Assembly: GCA_038236965.1 (NCBI GenBank)
Contig: JBBRZF010000082.1
Span: 1-14,013 of the forward strand
DNA from: JBBRZF01 sp038236965
Lineage (GTDB): Bacteria; Acidobacteriota; Terriglobia; Terriglobales; Acidobacteriaceae
Direction: 5' to 3'
DNA length: 14,013 bases
The position numbers and the translations under genes were made by a program. A model generated the notes under the pieces. The model did no database searches. It worked only from the letters and a program-made list of their open reading frames with translations, and was not told the origin of the DNA. Below are positions 1-7,181 of the stretch, in pieces; within the stretch, counting starts at the first letter, position 1; every line of letters starts with the position of its first letter.

Positions 1-666
1 ACTGGTTCGCGCAAGAGTGGCAACCACCGCCGTTCGCTCTTCAGCCTTCACAGGCGGAGCAGTACGATCGGCTAGCGGAGCGGAAGAGGGAGTGACGGCA
101 TTGCTGGCCGGTATGACAGGCGCTACCTGCGTAGCGGCAGGTACAGCCTTCAGAGGTGCAACCAGTTGCGGCTGCGCTTTCTTCTCTGCTGGAGCTGGCT
201 CTGCGGACAGAAAGGGAACAGGATCGGCAGCGGGAACATTCGCGAGTGCATGACGTATCTGGTCGGCTGTGGTCTTCAGCACGGCGATGTCAGTCCGCGT
301 AAAGGCATGCGGCGCAGAAGAGAATGCGGCTAGCACCCCCTGCGGCTGCCTCGCGCCTTCAATCGGCACCACAACAAAGGAGCGAGTATTGAGCTGGCGG
401 CAAACTTTTGCGTCAACTCGAGCGTCGGCATCGGAATCCTGGCAATGCAGCATCGTGCGCTGTTCCATGCACAATCCTGTGAAGCTGCCCTGGATCGTCA
501 TGCGGGAACCGAGATCGGGGGCGATTTCGCCGGCCGTGGCCCGGGTCACAACGAAGTCGCCGTCACGAATGGCAACCGCCGCTCCGTCTGCATTCGTGAA
601 TTGCCGCAAACGCGCGACGATTTCGTTCAGAATAACTTCAAGCGGCTTGGCTTCCGCAAACTGCAT
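1..666 (-). CDS. GAF-domain protein, partial (C-terminus beyond left edge)
   Basis: The minus-strand frame is open from an ATG at 664-666 to the left edge, 222 codons. I read it by hand as MQFAEAKPLEVILNEIVARL and onward. Residues about 5-140 have the pattern of a GAF sensor domain: a helix, the stretch DGAAVAIRDGDFVVTRATAG, a central IQGSFTGLCMEQ turn, a VVVPI strand and a closing amphipathic helix ending near DQIRHAL. From about residue 143 it becomes an Ala/Pro/Val-rich linker with no visible fold. The ligand is unknown and the output domain lies outside the window. A GAGG seven bases before the ATG supports this start. An upstream in-frame TGA at 697-699 limits any extension to a few codons. 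Possible full-length forms include a GAF domain joined to a TonB-like or other envelope domain, but nothing here shows which. The family call is fairly sure; the function is not. Confidence 0.75.
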   Translation of the reverse strand, partial: MQFAEAKPLEVILNEIVARLRQFTNADGAAVAIRDGDFVVTRATAGEIAPDLGSRMTIQGSFTGLCMEQRTMLHCQDSDADARVDAKVCRQLNTRSFVVVPIEGARQPQGVLAAFSSAPHAFTRTDIAVLKTTADQIRHALANVPAADPVPFLSAEPAPAEKKAQPQLVAPLKAVPAATQVAPVIPASNAVTPSSAPLADRTAPPVKAEERTAVVATLARTS

Positions 667-913
667 AGTAGCGCCTCGTGTGACGCTCAAGTCGAGTCAC
701 CCCCGAGAACGCTGCCCGCGCCCCGGAGTTCACTCGGCAAGAGCTGTTGGGCGAATCATCCCACAACATTGCGGAAGAATGGATCACGCGGAAGTACATC
801 GACCAATAACGAAGGGACACTAGTCTTCCGTGCAGTGCCAAGAACACTAGAGAAGCATTAAGTTTGCGCTTACCTGACATTGGCTTGCCAGGAAGCAGCA
901 TAGAGGTGAATTC

Positions 914-1177
914 ATGAAGAACATCTTCGAGGTACTGCAGGAGAAAGAAGACCAACTGCGCGAGAAGAAGCTCGCCGTCAAAGCACTGGAAGAACAGGTT
1001 GCAAAGCTGCGCGGCGCTATTGAGATATTCAATGATGTGATGAAGGGCGAGGAAAGCGCAGCGCCCGTATCAGTCCCGATCAATGGCGGCGGCAGCGTGT
1101 TGGTTGCCGTGGATGATCCACTGAACTTGAACGTGCGCCCTTCCGCTGCGGCGGCGCCCACTCGCAACTGGCCGTAA
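914..1177 (+). CDS. Small coiled-coil protein, function unknown
   Basis: This encodes 87 residues. It starts with ATG after a good GAGGTG ribosome site five bases upstream, which makes it a credible small gene. Residues about 5-48 are a charged helix with heptad spacing (LQEKEDQLREKKLAVKALEE, continuing to the MKGEES region), very likely a coiled coil. Residues 50-87 are Ala/Pro/Val-rich and probably flexible. There is no signal peptide, membrane segment or cysteine. It is divergent from the GAF gene and lies before a tRNA, so it is probably a single-gene unit; a hairpin follows 21 bases after the stop. I do not recognise the family. An oligomerising adaptor is possible but is only a guess from the coiled coil. 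Confidence 0.7.
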   Translation: MKNIFEVLQEKEDQLREKKLAVKALEEQVAKLRGAIEIFNDVMKGEESAAPVSVPINGGGSVLVAVDDPLNLNVRPSAAAAPTRNWP

Positions 1178-1197
1178 CCCAAGGAGCCAGCCAGTCC

Positions 1198-1216
1198 CGC
1201 CAACTAAGCGTTGGCG
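1198..1216 (+). terminator. Hairpin after small coiled-coil gene, possible weak terminator
   Basis: CGCCAAC (1198-1204) and GTTGGCG (1210-1216) form a perfect 7-bp stem with a 5-base loop. Only a short CATTTG follows instead of a T-run, so it could be a weak or Rho-assisted terminator, or simply a stable hairpin. Confidence 0.35.
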
Positions 1217-1298
1217 CATTTGCCATGCGTTGATTCGCTGACTGATTCTGTTGCAGGGGCTGTTGTAAACTGAGACTGCACTAGTCGCGGCGTGCCGT

Positions 1299-1375
1299 GG
1301 CCCTGTAGCTCAGTTGGATAGAGCGACGGTTTCCTAAACCGCAGGTCGCAGGTTCGATTCCTGCCAGGGTCACCA
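1299..1375 (+). tRNA. tRNA-Arg, anticodon CCU
   Basis: A full cloverleaf can be folded by eye. The acceptor stem GGCCCTG pairs with CAGGGTC with one G-T wobble. The D arm is GCTC...GAGC with AGTTGGATA between. The anticodon loop TTCCTAA gives anticodon CCT, which reads AGG arginine codons. The T arm is GCAGG-TTCGATT-CCTGC. The discriminator base is A and CCA is encoded (1373-1375). The outermost pair of the anticodon stem is an A-C mismatch, leaving four good pairs. No intron is present and the length is the normal 77 nt. Confidence 0.96.
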
Positions 1376-1438
1376 TTCCTATCTTTCCCTCCGTCTATTC
1401 GCTACAAAAATTTGCGCCGCCTCCTCTTCACCTGGGTG

Positions 1439-1454
1439 GGTGACCTGAATCACA
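1439..1454. promoter_or_regulatory. CRP/FNR-family-like operator upstream of the cytochrome gene
   Basis: GGTGA-CCTGAA-TCACA matches the CRP consensus TGTGA-N6-TCACA at nine of ten arm positions with the correct 6-base spacer. It sits 183 bases before the multihaem cytochrome start, in the 261-base gap after the tRNA. This is a pattern match only; the regulator in this organism is unknown. No convincing -35/-10 pair was found nearby. Confidence 0.35.
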
Positions 1455-1636
1455 TATTTTCCGATTTCAGCGTTGCATCATTCCCTAACTGTCGTTTGTA
1501 TCCGGAGTGTTCTCCCTCTCCACACGAAACGACATCATCACGCATCATCGTTGCGTACTGAGATTGATTGGGCCTGTTCCGTCAGTTAGCACCTCGACCG
1601 TAACAGTCGAAGACTCGCATTGGACCGGAGTGTGGA

Positions 1637-3289
1637 ATGTTAAAGCGCACCGTACTCGGCATCATAATGTGTTCCCTGGTTTTAGTATCTTGCGGCGGAG
1701 GAGGATCGTCTTCGGGCGACAATAATGTCATTCCGGTCACGCCTCCGAATACGGGTACGTCCTCCGGATACACGCTGCTCGCATGGAGTGAGTTGGGAAT
1801 GCACTGCATGGATGGGAAAGACTATTCGGTGCTGGCAATCCTGCCGCCTTATAACAGCGTTCACGCGCAGTTGATAAAACAGTCCGAGCCACCGCAGATC
1901 ATCACCAGTGGGGTGACGATCACCTACGAGGCGGTTCCCGACACGAACGGCTCCTCGAATACTAAGAGTTCGACGAAAACGAATTTCTGGAGCTATGTGA
2001 GCGCGCTATTCCATGCCAGTCCGTCCGCTGATATGGGACTTGCCGGCAACGCCGTGCAGAGCGCGATACCGCACCCGCTTACCTATAATGTCGCGCAATC
2101 GTGGTGGGAAGCAGTCGGCATTCCGACCGTTCCCTTCGACGATGGCGGCAAGAACAATGCGTACCCGATGTCGCGTATCGTGGCGCGTGATGCGCAAGGC
2201 GTTCAGTTGGCGGAGGCCAAAATCGTGCTCGCCGTGAGCGACGAAATCAGTTGCAACAATTGTCACGGGTCGAACTCGAATCCCGGGGCCCAACCGAAAG
2301 CCGGTTGGGAGAACAATCCCGATCCGAACAAGGATACCCGCTTCAACATTCTCAAACGCCACGACGACCAAGAAAATGTGAGTTCGCTGCTTCCAGCGCT
2401 GGCAGCGAAGGGATACAACTACCAATCCTCGCTGTACCAAACCGCAAAATCGGGAACTCCGATTCTTTGTGCGGCCTGCCACGCCACCAACGCATTGGGC
2501 GCAGCCGGACTTCCGGGAGTGAAGCCGGTTACGGAGGCGATACACACCCGCCACAGCAGCGTGATCAATCCAGCGACGGGAGTTACGCTGGACAATGCCA
2601 GCACACCGTTCGGTTCCTGCTATATGTGCCATCCGGGGGTGCAGACGAAGTGCCAGCGCGGCGCGATGTCCGGTGTGGCCTGCTTTGACTGCCACGGCAA
2701 CCTGAGTGCCGTGGGAAAACCGGGACGCAAGGGTTGGCTGGATGAACCGAACTGCCAAATGTGTCATAACAATTCCAATCGCTTTGGCACGACGTTTTCA
2801 TCGCCGGGAAATTTTCGGACGACAAGCGACACCACTTTCGCGACCACTGCAAATGTTCCGGCGACGGGCACCAGCCTGTTCCGGTTCAGTACAGGACACG
2901 GAACTCTGCATTGCGGAGGTTGTCATGGGGCTCCTCACGCGGAGTTCGCAACCAGCCAGGCTAACGATAATGTGTACGCAACGGCCATACAGGGCTATCC
3001 GGGCAGGGTAGGCGAGTGCAAAGCTTGCCATACGGCTACGCCCTCTGGAGGCGCAGGCGGGCCGCACAATATGCATGCCGTGGGGCAGCCCTGGGTAAGC
3101 GCGCACAAGCAGTATGCGTCAAACAGCACCGCCGCATGCGCTTATTGTCATGGTTCCAACTTCCGTGGCACATTCCTTTCGCAGACGAAAGTAGCTCGAA
3201 CACTTGCGGTGGAAAATGGCTCCAAGTCATTTGCCGCTGGGGCGAGTATCGGTTGCTACGATTGTCACAATGGCCCTAACGGCGGCTGA
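1637..3289 (+). CDS. Nine-haem c-type cytochrome lipoprotein
   Basis: The product has 550 residues. It starts with a lipoprotein signal peptide ending in the lipobox LVSC, so Cys19 would be lipidated and the protein anchored in the envelope, probably the outer membrane. A Gly/Ser-rich tether follows. Nine CXXCH haem c sites begin at residues 206 (CNNCH), 278 (CAACH), 328 (CYMCH), 349 (CFDCH), 373 (CQMCH), 426 (CGGCH), 461 (CKACH), 501 (CAYCH) and 540 (CYDCH). Residues about 45-200 have no haem site but carry a distinct LGMHCMDG segment followed by SVLAILPPYN. Many histidines between the haem sites could be axial ligands. The likely role is electron transfer across or outside the envelope; the partner and acceptor are not encoded nearby. 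A GGAG six bases before the ATG supports the start. Haem attachment by the Ccm or Ccs machinery would be needed and is not in this window. Confidence 0.9.
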   Translation: MLKRTVLGIIMCSLVLVSCGGGGSSSGDNNVIPVTPPNTGTSSGYTLLAWSELGMHCMDGKDYSVLAILPPYNSVHAQLIKQSEPPQIITSGVTITYEAVPDTNGSSNTKSSTKTNFWSYVSALFHASPSADMGLAGNAVQSAIPHPLTYNVAQSWWEAVGIPTVPFDDGGKNNAYPMSRIVARDAQGVQLAEAKIVLAVSDEISCNNCHGSNSNPGAQPKAGWENNPDPNKDTRFNILKRHDDQENVSSLLPALAAKGYNYQSSLYQTAKSGTPILCAACHATNALGAAGLPGVKPVTEAIHTRHSSVINPATGVTLDNASTPFGSCYMCHPGVQTKCQRGAMSGVACFDCHGNLSAVGKPGRKGWLDEPNCQMCHNNSNRFGTTFSSPGNFRTTSDTTFATTANVPATGTSLFRFSTGHGTLHCGGCHGAPHAEFATSQANDNVYATAIQGYPGRVGECKACHTATPSGGAGGPHNMHAVGQPWVSAHKQYASNSTAACAYCHGSNFRGTFLSQTKVARTLAVENGSKSFAAGASIGCYDCHNGPNGG

Positions 3290-3404
3290 TAGGAATTGCA
3301 ATGGTGTGGTGATTTGGGCACAGAGGTCTGGCTAAGTGGTTGATTCCTAAGATTAAGGCCAAGGAAACCAGAGGATTCAATGCAGGTGGTGAAGGAATTC
3401 ACGA

Positions 3405-3410
3405 TATAAT
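3405..3410 (+). promoter_or_regulatory. Consensus -10 box just before the glycosyltransferase start
   Basis: A perfect TATAAT ends nine bases before the GTG start at 3420. Transcription would begin near 3416-3418, giving an almost leaderless message. No good -35 is present at 16-18 bases upstream (around GCAGGT). Two copies of AATTCACG (3396-3403 and 3408-3415), twelve bases apart, flank or overlap it. Confidence 0.4.
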
Positions 3411-3419
3411 TCACGCATT

Positions 3420-4394
3420 GTGCCCAAGTATTCAATCGTCGTTCCGTTTCATAATGAGCAGGAGAACGTCACCGAGCTTTACGACCGGCTAAAAGCTGTG
3501 TTGGAAGCGAATGGGGAGACGTTCGAGCTTATATTTGTCGATGATGGCAGCAGAGACCTGACATTCTCGCTGCTGCAGCAGATTACCGCCGTGGACAGCC
3601 GGGTGGTTGTGGTGAAGTTGCGCCGCAACTTTGGTCAAACTTCGGCGCTGGCTGCAGGTTTCGACCACGCTAAGGGCGATTTTGTGATTGCCATGGACGG
3701 CGACCTGCAGCACGATCCGGCAGACATTCCGCTGTTTATCGAGAAGATCCACGAAGGCTTCGACATCGTAAGCGGATGGCGCAAAGAGCGCGTGGATAAC
3801 TTCATTCTTCGGCGCATCCCTTCCCGTTGCGCGAATTGGCTGATGGCGAAGTTGAGCGGCGTTGACCTGCACGATTTTGGCACAACCTACAAAGCGTATA
3901 ACCGCGACCTTATCGAGCAGGTTCCGTTATATGGCGAAATGCACCGGTTCATTCCAGCGCTGGCATCATGGTACGGCGCGACCATCTGCGAGATCCCGAT
4001 CAAGAACATCAACCGCGAACGCGGCGAATCGCATTACGGAATCGGACGGACGTTCCGTGTATTCTTCGATTTGATCACGATCCGCTTTTTATTGAAATAC
4101 TTGTCGCGTCCGCTGCACTTCTTCGGATCGTTCGGCATGCTCGGCATCGGAGTGGGAACTACCATCTCGTTCTACCTGATGCTGCTGAAAGTTTTTACTC
4201 ACGTACACCTGATGGACGAACACGGCCCGCTGCTTACGTTTGCGGCAGTCATGATCGTGGCCGGAGTGCAGTTGCTGGCCTTGGGACTGCTGGGCGAGTT
4301 GCAGGTCCGCCACTTCCACGAGCCGCAGGCCGGTACACCTTATTCCGTCGATCGCGTTATAAGGACGGAAGCGGAAAGCCACTTGGCGGAGTAG
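3420..4394 (+). CDS. Family 2 glycosyltransferase, polyprenyl-phosphate type (GtrB/ArnC/DPM1-like)
   Basis: The 324-residue protein has the GT-A fold signature of dolichyl/undecaprenyl-phosphate sugar transferases. These are the N-terminal YSIVVPFHNEQENV strand, DDGS at 41-44, RRNFGQTSALAAG, and the metal and nucleotide motif D93-G-D95-L-Q-H-D-P. Two hydrophobic helices near residues 231-260 and 270-293 would hold it in the inner membrane, as in GtrB and ArnC. The expected reaction is transfer of a sugar from a nucleotide donor to undecaprenyl phosphate on the cytoplasmic face; the sugar cannot be told. The start is GTG; the frame is closed upstream by a TGA at 3390-3392 and no Shine-Dalgarno site lies at normal distance. 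The N-terminus fits the family well at this codon. It forms a single-gene unit with a strong terminator after it. Confidence 0.9.
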   Translation: MPKYSIVVPFHNEQENVTELYDRLKAVLEANGETFELIFVDDGSRDLTFSLLQQITAVDSRVVVVKLRRNFGQTSALAAGFDHAKGDFVIAMDGDLQHDPADIPLFIEKIHEGFDIVSGWRKERVDNFILRRIPSRCANWLMAKLSGVDLHDFGTTYKAYNRDLIEQVPLYGEMHRFIPALASWYGATICEIPIKNINRERGESHYGIGRTFRVFFDLITIRFLLKYLSRPLHFFGSFGMLGIGVGTTISFYLMLLKVFTHVHLMDEHGPLLTFAAVMIVAGVQLLALGLLGELQVRHFHEPQAGTPYSVDRVIRTEAESHLAE

Positions 4395-4431
4395 GAGTGC
4401 GAATTCCTAATTTCAAATGCGAATCCAGAAG

Positions 4432-4464
4432 AGGCCGTCCGAAAGGGCGGCCTTTACCTTTTTT
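4432..4464 (+). terminator. Intrinsic terminator of the glycosyltransferase gene
   Basis: AGGCCGTCC (4432-4440), GAAA loop, GGGCGGCCT (4445-4453) form a 9-bp stem with one G-T pair and a GNRA tetraloop, followed by TTACC and six T bases (4459-4464). Confidence 0.88.
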
Positions 4465-4479
4465 GGCAAGGTCAGGCAC

Positions 4480-4493
4480 GTCACAGATGTGAC
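4480..4493. promoter_or_regulatory. Perfect inverted repeat upstream of the aminotransferase
   Basis: GTCACA-GA-TGTGAC is a perfect 6+2+6 palindrome about 145 bases before the aminotransferase start. A further TCACA lies at 4503-4507. The arms resemble CRP half-sites but face the wrong way and the spacing is wrong for CRP. It is a candidate operator for an unknown dimeric regulator, or a short cruciform. Confidence 0.3.
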
Positions 4494-4636
4494 CGTCCTA
4501 CATCACAGCCCGGTATTTACGGGGTGCTGAAAATGGGGAATAGACAGTACAATTGGCTGTTTGGGTTATTCAGTTTTTTCTTGTAGTTGCAGTGCGGTAA
4601 TTATTCGGCCTCAGTCGAGGTTTTGGGCGGTCTGAA

Positions 4637-5827
4637 ATGAGCGGAGCTATTGGAACGGAATTGCGCCTGGCGAAACGTATGTCGCGGCTGGGCACGGAAA
4701 CTGCCTTCGAAGTACTGGTGAAGGCTCGCGCCCTTGAAGCAAAGGGCAGAGACATCGTACATCTGGAAATCGGCGAACCCGATTTCGATACGCCTGCGAA
4801 CATCGTGGAAGCTGGCATCGACGCCCTGCGAAAGGGATACACACACTACGGTCCTTCGAACGGGATGCCGGCGCTGCGGGAAGCGATCGCTGCCGAGATC
4901 AGTGCGACTCGCAAAGTGAAGGTCGCGCCGGAAGAAGTCGTCGTAGTGCCTGGCGGCAAGCCGATCATCTTCTTCACCATCCTCGCGCTGTGCGATGCGG
5001 GCGATGAAGTCATCTACCCGAACCCGGGCTTCCCGATCTACGAATCAATGATCAACTTCGTTGGCGCGAAGGCTGTGCCGATCCAGTTGCGCGAAGAACG
5101 CGATTTCCGAATGGATGTGAACGAACTGGCGGACAAGATCACGGAAAAGACCAAGCTGATCATCATCAATTCGCCGCAGAATCCGACTGGCGGCGTGATG
5201 ACGAAAGAGGACATCAAGGACCTGGCAAAGGCGATCGGCGACCGCGACATCATGGTGATGAGCGACGAGATTTACTGCCGCCTGCTCTTCGAAGGGCAGC
5301 ACCACTCGATCGTGAGCGAGCCGGGCATGCAGGAACGCACTATCATTTTGGACGGCTTCTCGAAGACCTACGCGATGACAGGCTGGCGCATGGGATACGG
5401 TGTAATGCGTCCGGACCTGGCGCAGCACATCTCGCGCCTGATGACGAACTCGAACTCCTGCACGGCGAGTTTTACGCAGATGGCCGGAGTGGAAGCCATT
5501 CGCGGCGACCAGACCTCGGTCACCAAAATGAATGCCGAGTTCCTTCGCCGTCGCGATTACTTCGCGGAACGCATCAATAAGATCAAGGGCTTTAGCTGCC
5601 GCGTGCCGAAGGGCGCATTCTATATGTTCCCGAACATCACCAAGACCGGTTGGGCGTCGAAAAAGCTGGCTGACGCGCTGCTGGACGGAGCCGGAGTCGC
5701 TGCGCTTTCGGGCACAGCGTTCGGCGCATACGGAGAAGGCTACCTTCGCTTTTCAATCGCTAACTCGATCGAAAACATCACGAAGGCGCTGGACCGCGTC
5801 GAAGAGTGGGTCGGCAAGCTTTTGTAA
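4637..5827 (+). CDS. Class I PLP-dependent aminotransferase (aspartate aminotransferase family)
   Basis: The 396-residue length is standard for fold-type I aminotransferases. Visible motifs in order are EIGEPDFDTP near the N-terminus, YGPSNGMPALREAIA, SPQNPTGG with the PLP-contacting Asn182, SDEIY with Asp210 and Tyr213, SKTYAMTGWRMGY with the Schiff-base Lys243, and YLRFSIANS with Arg371 that would bind the substrate carboxylate. This is the subgroup I-beta pattern of thermophile-type aspartate aminotransferases, a group that also includes enzymes for other amino acids, so the substrate is not certain. One small oddity is GGKPIIFF where relatives usually have a GxKxAL-type turn at the cofactor phosphate site. 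The ATG at 4637 has no strong ribosome site; a downstream ATG at 4679 would trim 14 residues and is less likely. It is monocistronic, with a terminator 32 bases after the stop. Confidence 0.92.
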   Translation: MSGAIGTELRLAKRMSRLGTETAFEVLVKARALEAKGRDIVHLEIGEPDFDTPANIVEAGIDALRKGYTHYGPSNGMPALREAIAAEISATRKVKVAPEEVVVVPGGKPIIFFTILALCDAGDEVIYPNPGFPIYESMINFVGAKAVPIQLREERDFRMDVNELADKITEKTKLIIINSPQNPTGGVMTKEDIKDLAKAIGDRDIMVMSDEIYCRLLFEGQHHSIVSEPGMQERTIILDGFSKTYAMTGWRMGYGVMRPDLAQHISRLMTNSNSCTASFTQMAGVEAIRGDQTSVTKMNAEFLRRRDYFAERINKIKGFSCRVPKGAFYMFPNITKTGWASKKLADALLDGAGVAALSGTAFGAYGEGYLRFSIANSIENITKALDRVEEWVGKLL

Positions 5828-5859
5828 TCTGTGAAGTTGATACAATCTGGATAAAGCGG

Positions 5860-5900
5860 AAGGCCCGTGTTGCCGTGTTGAATACGGCAGCGGGCCTTTT
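5860..5900 (+). terminator. Intrinsic terminator of the aminotransferase gene
   Basis: AAGGCCCG (5860-5867) pairs with CGGGCCTT (5891-5898). An inner stem TGCCGT/ACGGCA (5871-5876 with 5884-5889) closes a 7-base loop, with a small internal loop between the two stems. A T4 run (5897-5900) ends it. Confidence 0.87.
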
Positions 5901-6037
5901 GTTACCTGATGGGTTGTGGGGACGATCCAAAGCAGGTTCCGGGGCGTTGAAGGGGGTGATCCCTTCGCTGTGCTCTGAACGGAAGACTTGGATTGTGACG
6001 CTCGAGATGACGAGAGTGAGAGGCAAGGGATCCAAAG

Positions 6038-7165
6038 ATGAGCCAGAAGACATTCAAGGTTTTTGCTACCTGCCATATCGGGGAAAAAAGTATTCAGCTC
6101 TTACGCGACAGGGGATACGAGGTCGAGGTATATCCCGGCCCGGAAGCTCCGCCGAAGAGCCTTGTCGTGGAGAAGGTTGCGAGCGGTATTGATGGCTTGA
6201 TCACGACACTGCGGGACAAGATCGACGCGGAAGTGTTTGCCGCCGGGAAGGGCCACCTGAAAGTGGTGGCGCAGATCGCGGTGGGGTTCGACAACATCAA
6301 CCGTCTGGACGCAAATGAACACGGCGTCCCGTTCACGAATACGGCGGACGTGTTGACGGAAGCGACCGCCGAATTTGCTTTCTTCATCCTGGCGTCCTTG
6401 GCGCGCAAGTTGTGGTCTAGCGAACGCCTGGTGCGAGACAATCAATGGGGTTCGTGGCATCCCTTCCTGCCGATTTTGGGCGATGAAGTGACGGGCGAGA
6501 CGATTGCGGTGATCGGAACAGGACGCATCGGACTGGCCCTTATCAAGAAGTGTATCGGCTTCGATATGAACGTCCTCTGCTACGACTCCACGTATCAAAA
6601 CCACGAGTTTGTGGAAGGCGTGCAGAAGTTGATGGACACGCGCCACGAACTCGGATTCAGCCATGAGCGCACCACCATCCAATACGTGAAGTTGGAAGAG
6701 GCTCTTTCGCAGGCGGATTACATCAGCATCCACGTTCCGCTGCTGCGGGAGACCGAAAGCTTGTATCCGACCTATCACCTGATCAACGAGAAAACGCTGC
6801 GCATGATGAAGCCGACGGCCTACCTGGTGAACACATCGAGGGGCCCGGTGGTGGACGAAAACGCGCTGTACAAAGCGCTGAAAGAGCGCTGGATCGGCGG
6901 AGCAGCGCTGGACGTTTTTGAGAAAGAACCGCTGCCAATGGATTCTCTCCTGCGCGATCCGCAGATTGAGGACCGCTGCCGCTTGTTCCATCACTTTGCC
7001 AGCGGAGCCAGGATCACGCGTCTTTCGACGGACCCGAACAAAGGGATGGCCGGACGCTGCGTGCAGGGGCTCATCGATGTGCTCGAGTGCAACTATGGCG
7101 GTAATGTCGCGAAGATGCCGTACGTGGTGAATAAGGAATTGGCAGAGCGCAAGGTTACGAAATAG
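6038..7165 (+). CDS. D-isomer 2-hydroxyacid dehydrogenase, hydroxypyruvate/glyoxylate reductase-like
   Basis: The 375-residue protein has the two-domain layout of this family. It shows AVGFDNIN and LTEATAEFAFF in the first part, the NAD-binding G160-T-G-R-I-G165 motif, NTSRGPVVDE with catalytic Arg268, LDVFEKEPLP with Glu297, and FHHFASGA with His319 as the likely acid/base. The Asp in the CYDS stretch after the Rossmann motif favours NADH over NADPH. Between that Asp and the LEEALSQADYISIHVPL strand lies an extra segment of about 35 residues that GyaR-type enzymes lack; it recalls plant peroxisomal hydroxypyruvate reductase. The likely reaction is reversible reduction of hydroxypyruvate or glyoxylate. 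A purine-rich AAGGGA precedes the ATG by nine bases or so. A 6-bp hairpin at 5949-5966 lies in the leader. The terminator upstream separates it from the aminotransferase, so they are not one transcript. Confidence 0.88.
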   Translation: MSQKTFKVFATCHIGEKSIQLLRDRGYEVEVYPGPEAPPKSLVVEKVASGIDGLITTLRDKIDAEVFAAGKGHLKVVAQIAVGFDNINRLDANEHGVPFTNTADVLTEATAEFAFFILASLARKLWSSERLVRDNQWGSWHPFLPILGDEVTGETIAVIGTGRIGLALIKKCIGFDMNVLCYDSTYQNHEFVEGVQKLMDTRHELGFSHERTTIQYVKLEEALSQADYISIHVPLLRETESLYPTYHLINEKTLRMMKPTAYLVNTSRGPVVDENALYKALKERWIGGAALDVFEKEPLPMDSLLRDPQIEDRCRLFHHFASGARITRLSTDPNKGMAGRCVQGLIDVLECNYGGNVAKMPYVVNKELAERKVTK

Positions 7166-7181
7166 GATCTCCGGAGAATGC

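Noticed and set aside
745..768. Imperfect inverted repeat (TGTTGGG with CCCACAACA) between the GAF and small-protein genes
   Set aside because: It needs a bulge to pair and its arms are short; not distinguishable from chance.
269..861. Two plus-strand open frames over the left end (269-823 and 445-861)
   Set aside because: They are antisense to the GAF gene, whose minus-strand translation has clear domain character; the plus-strand products are compositionally odd and have no recognisable motif.
2006..2767. 253-codon minus-strand open frame
   Set aside because: Antisense to the haem-rich region of the cytochrome, whose nine CXXCH sites prove the plus-strand frame.
3337..3370. Imperfect hairpin after the cytochrome gene (TGGT..TTCCT with AGGAA..ACCA)
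   Set aside because: The stem has a 3-base bulge, a large loop of about 13 bases and no T-run, so it is not a convincing terminator.
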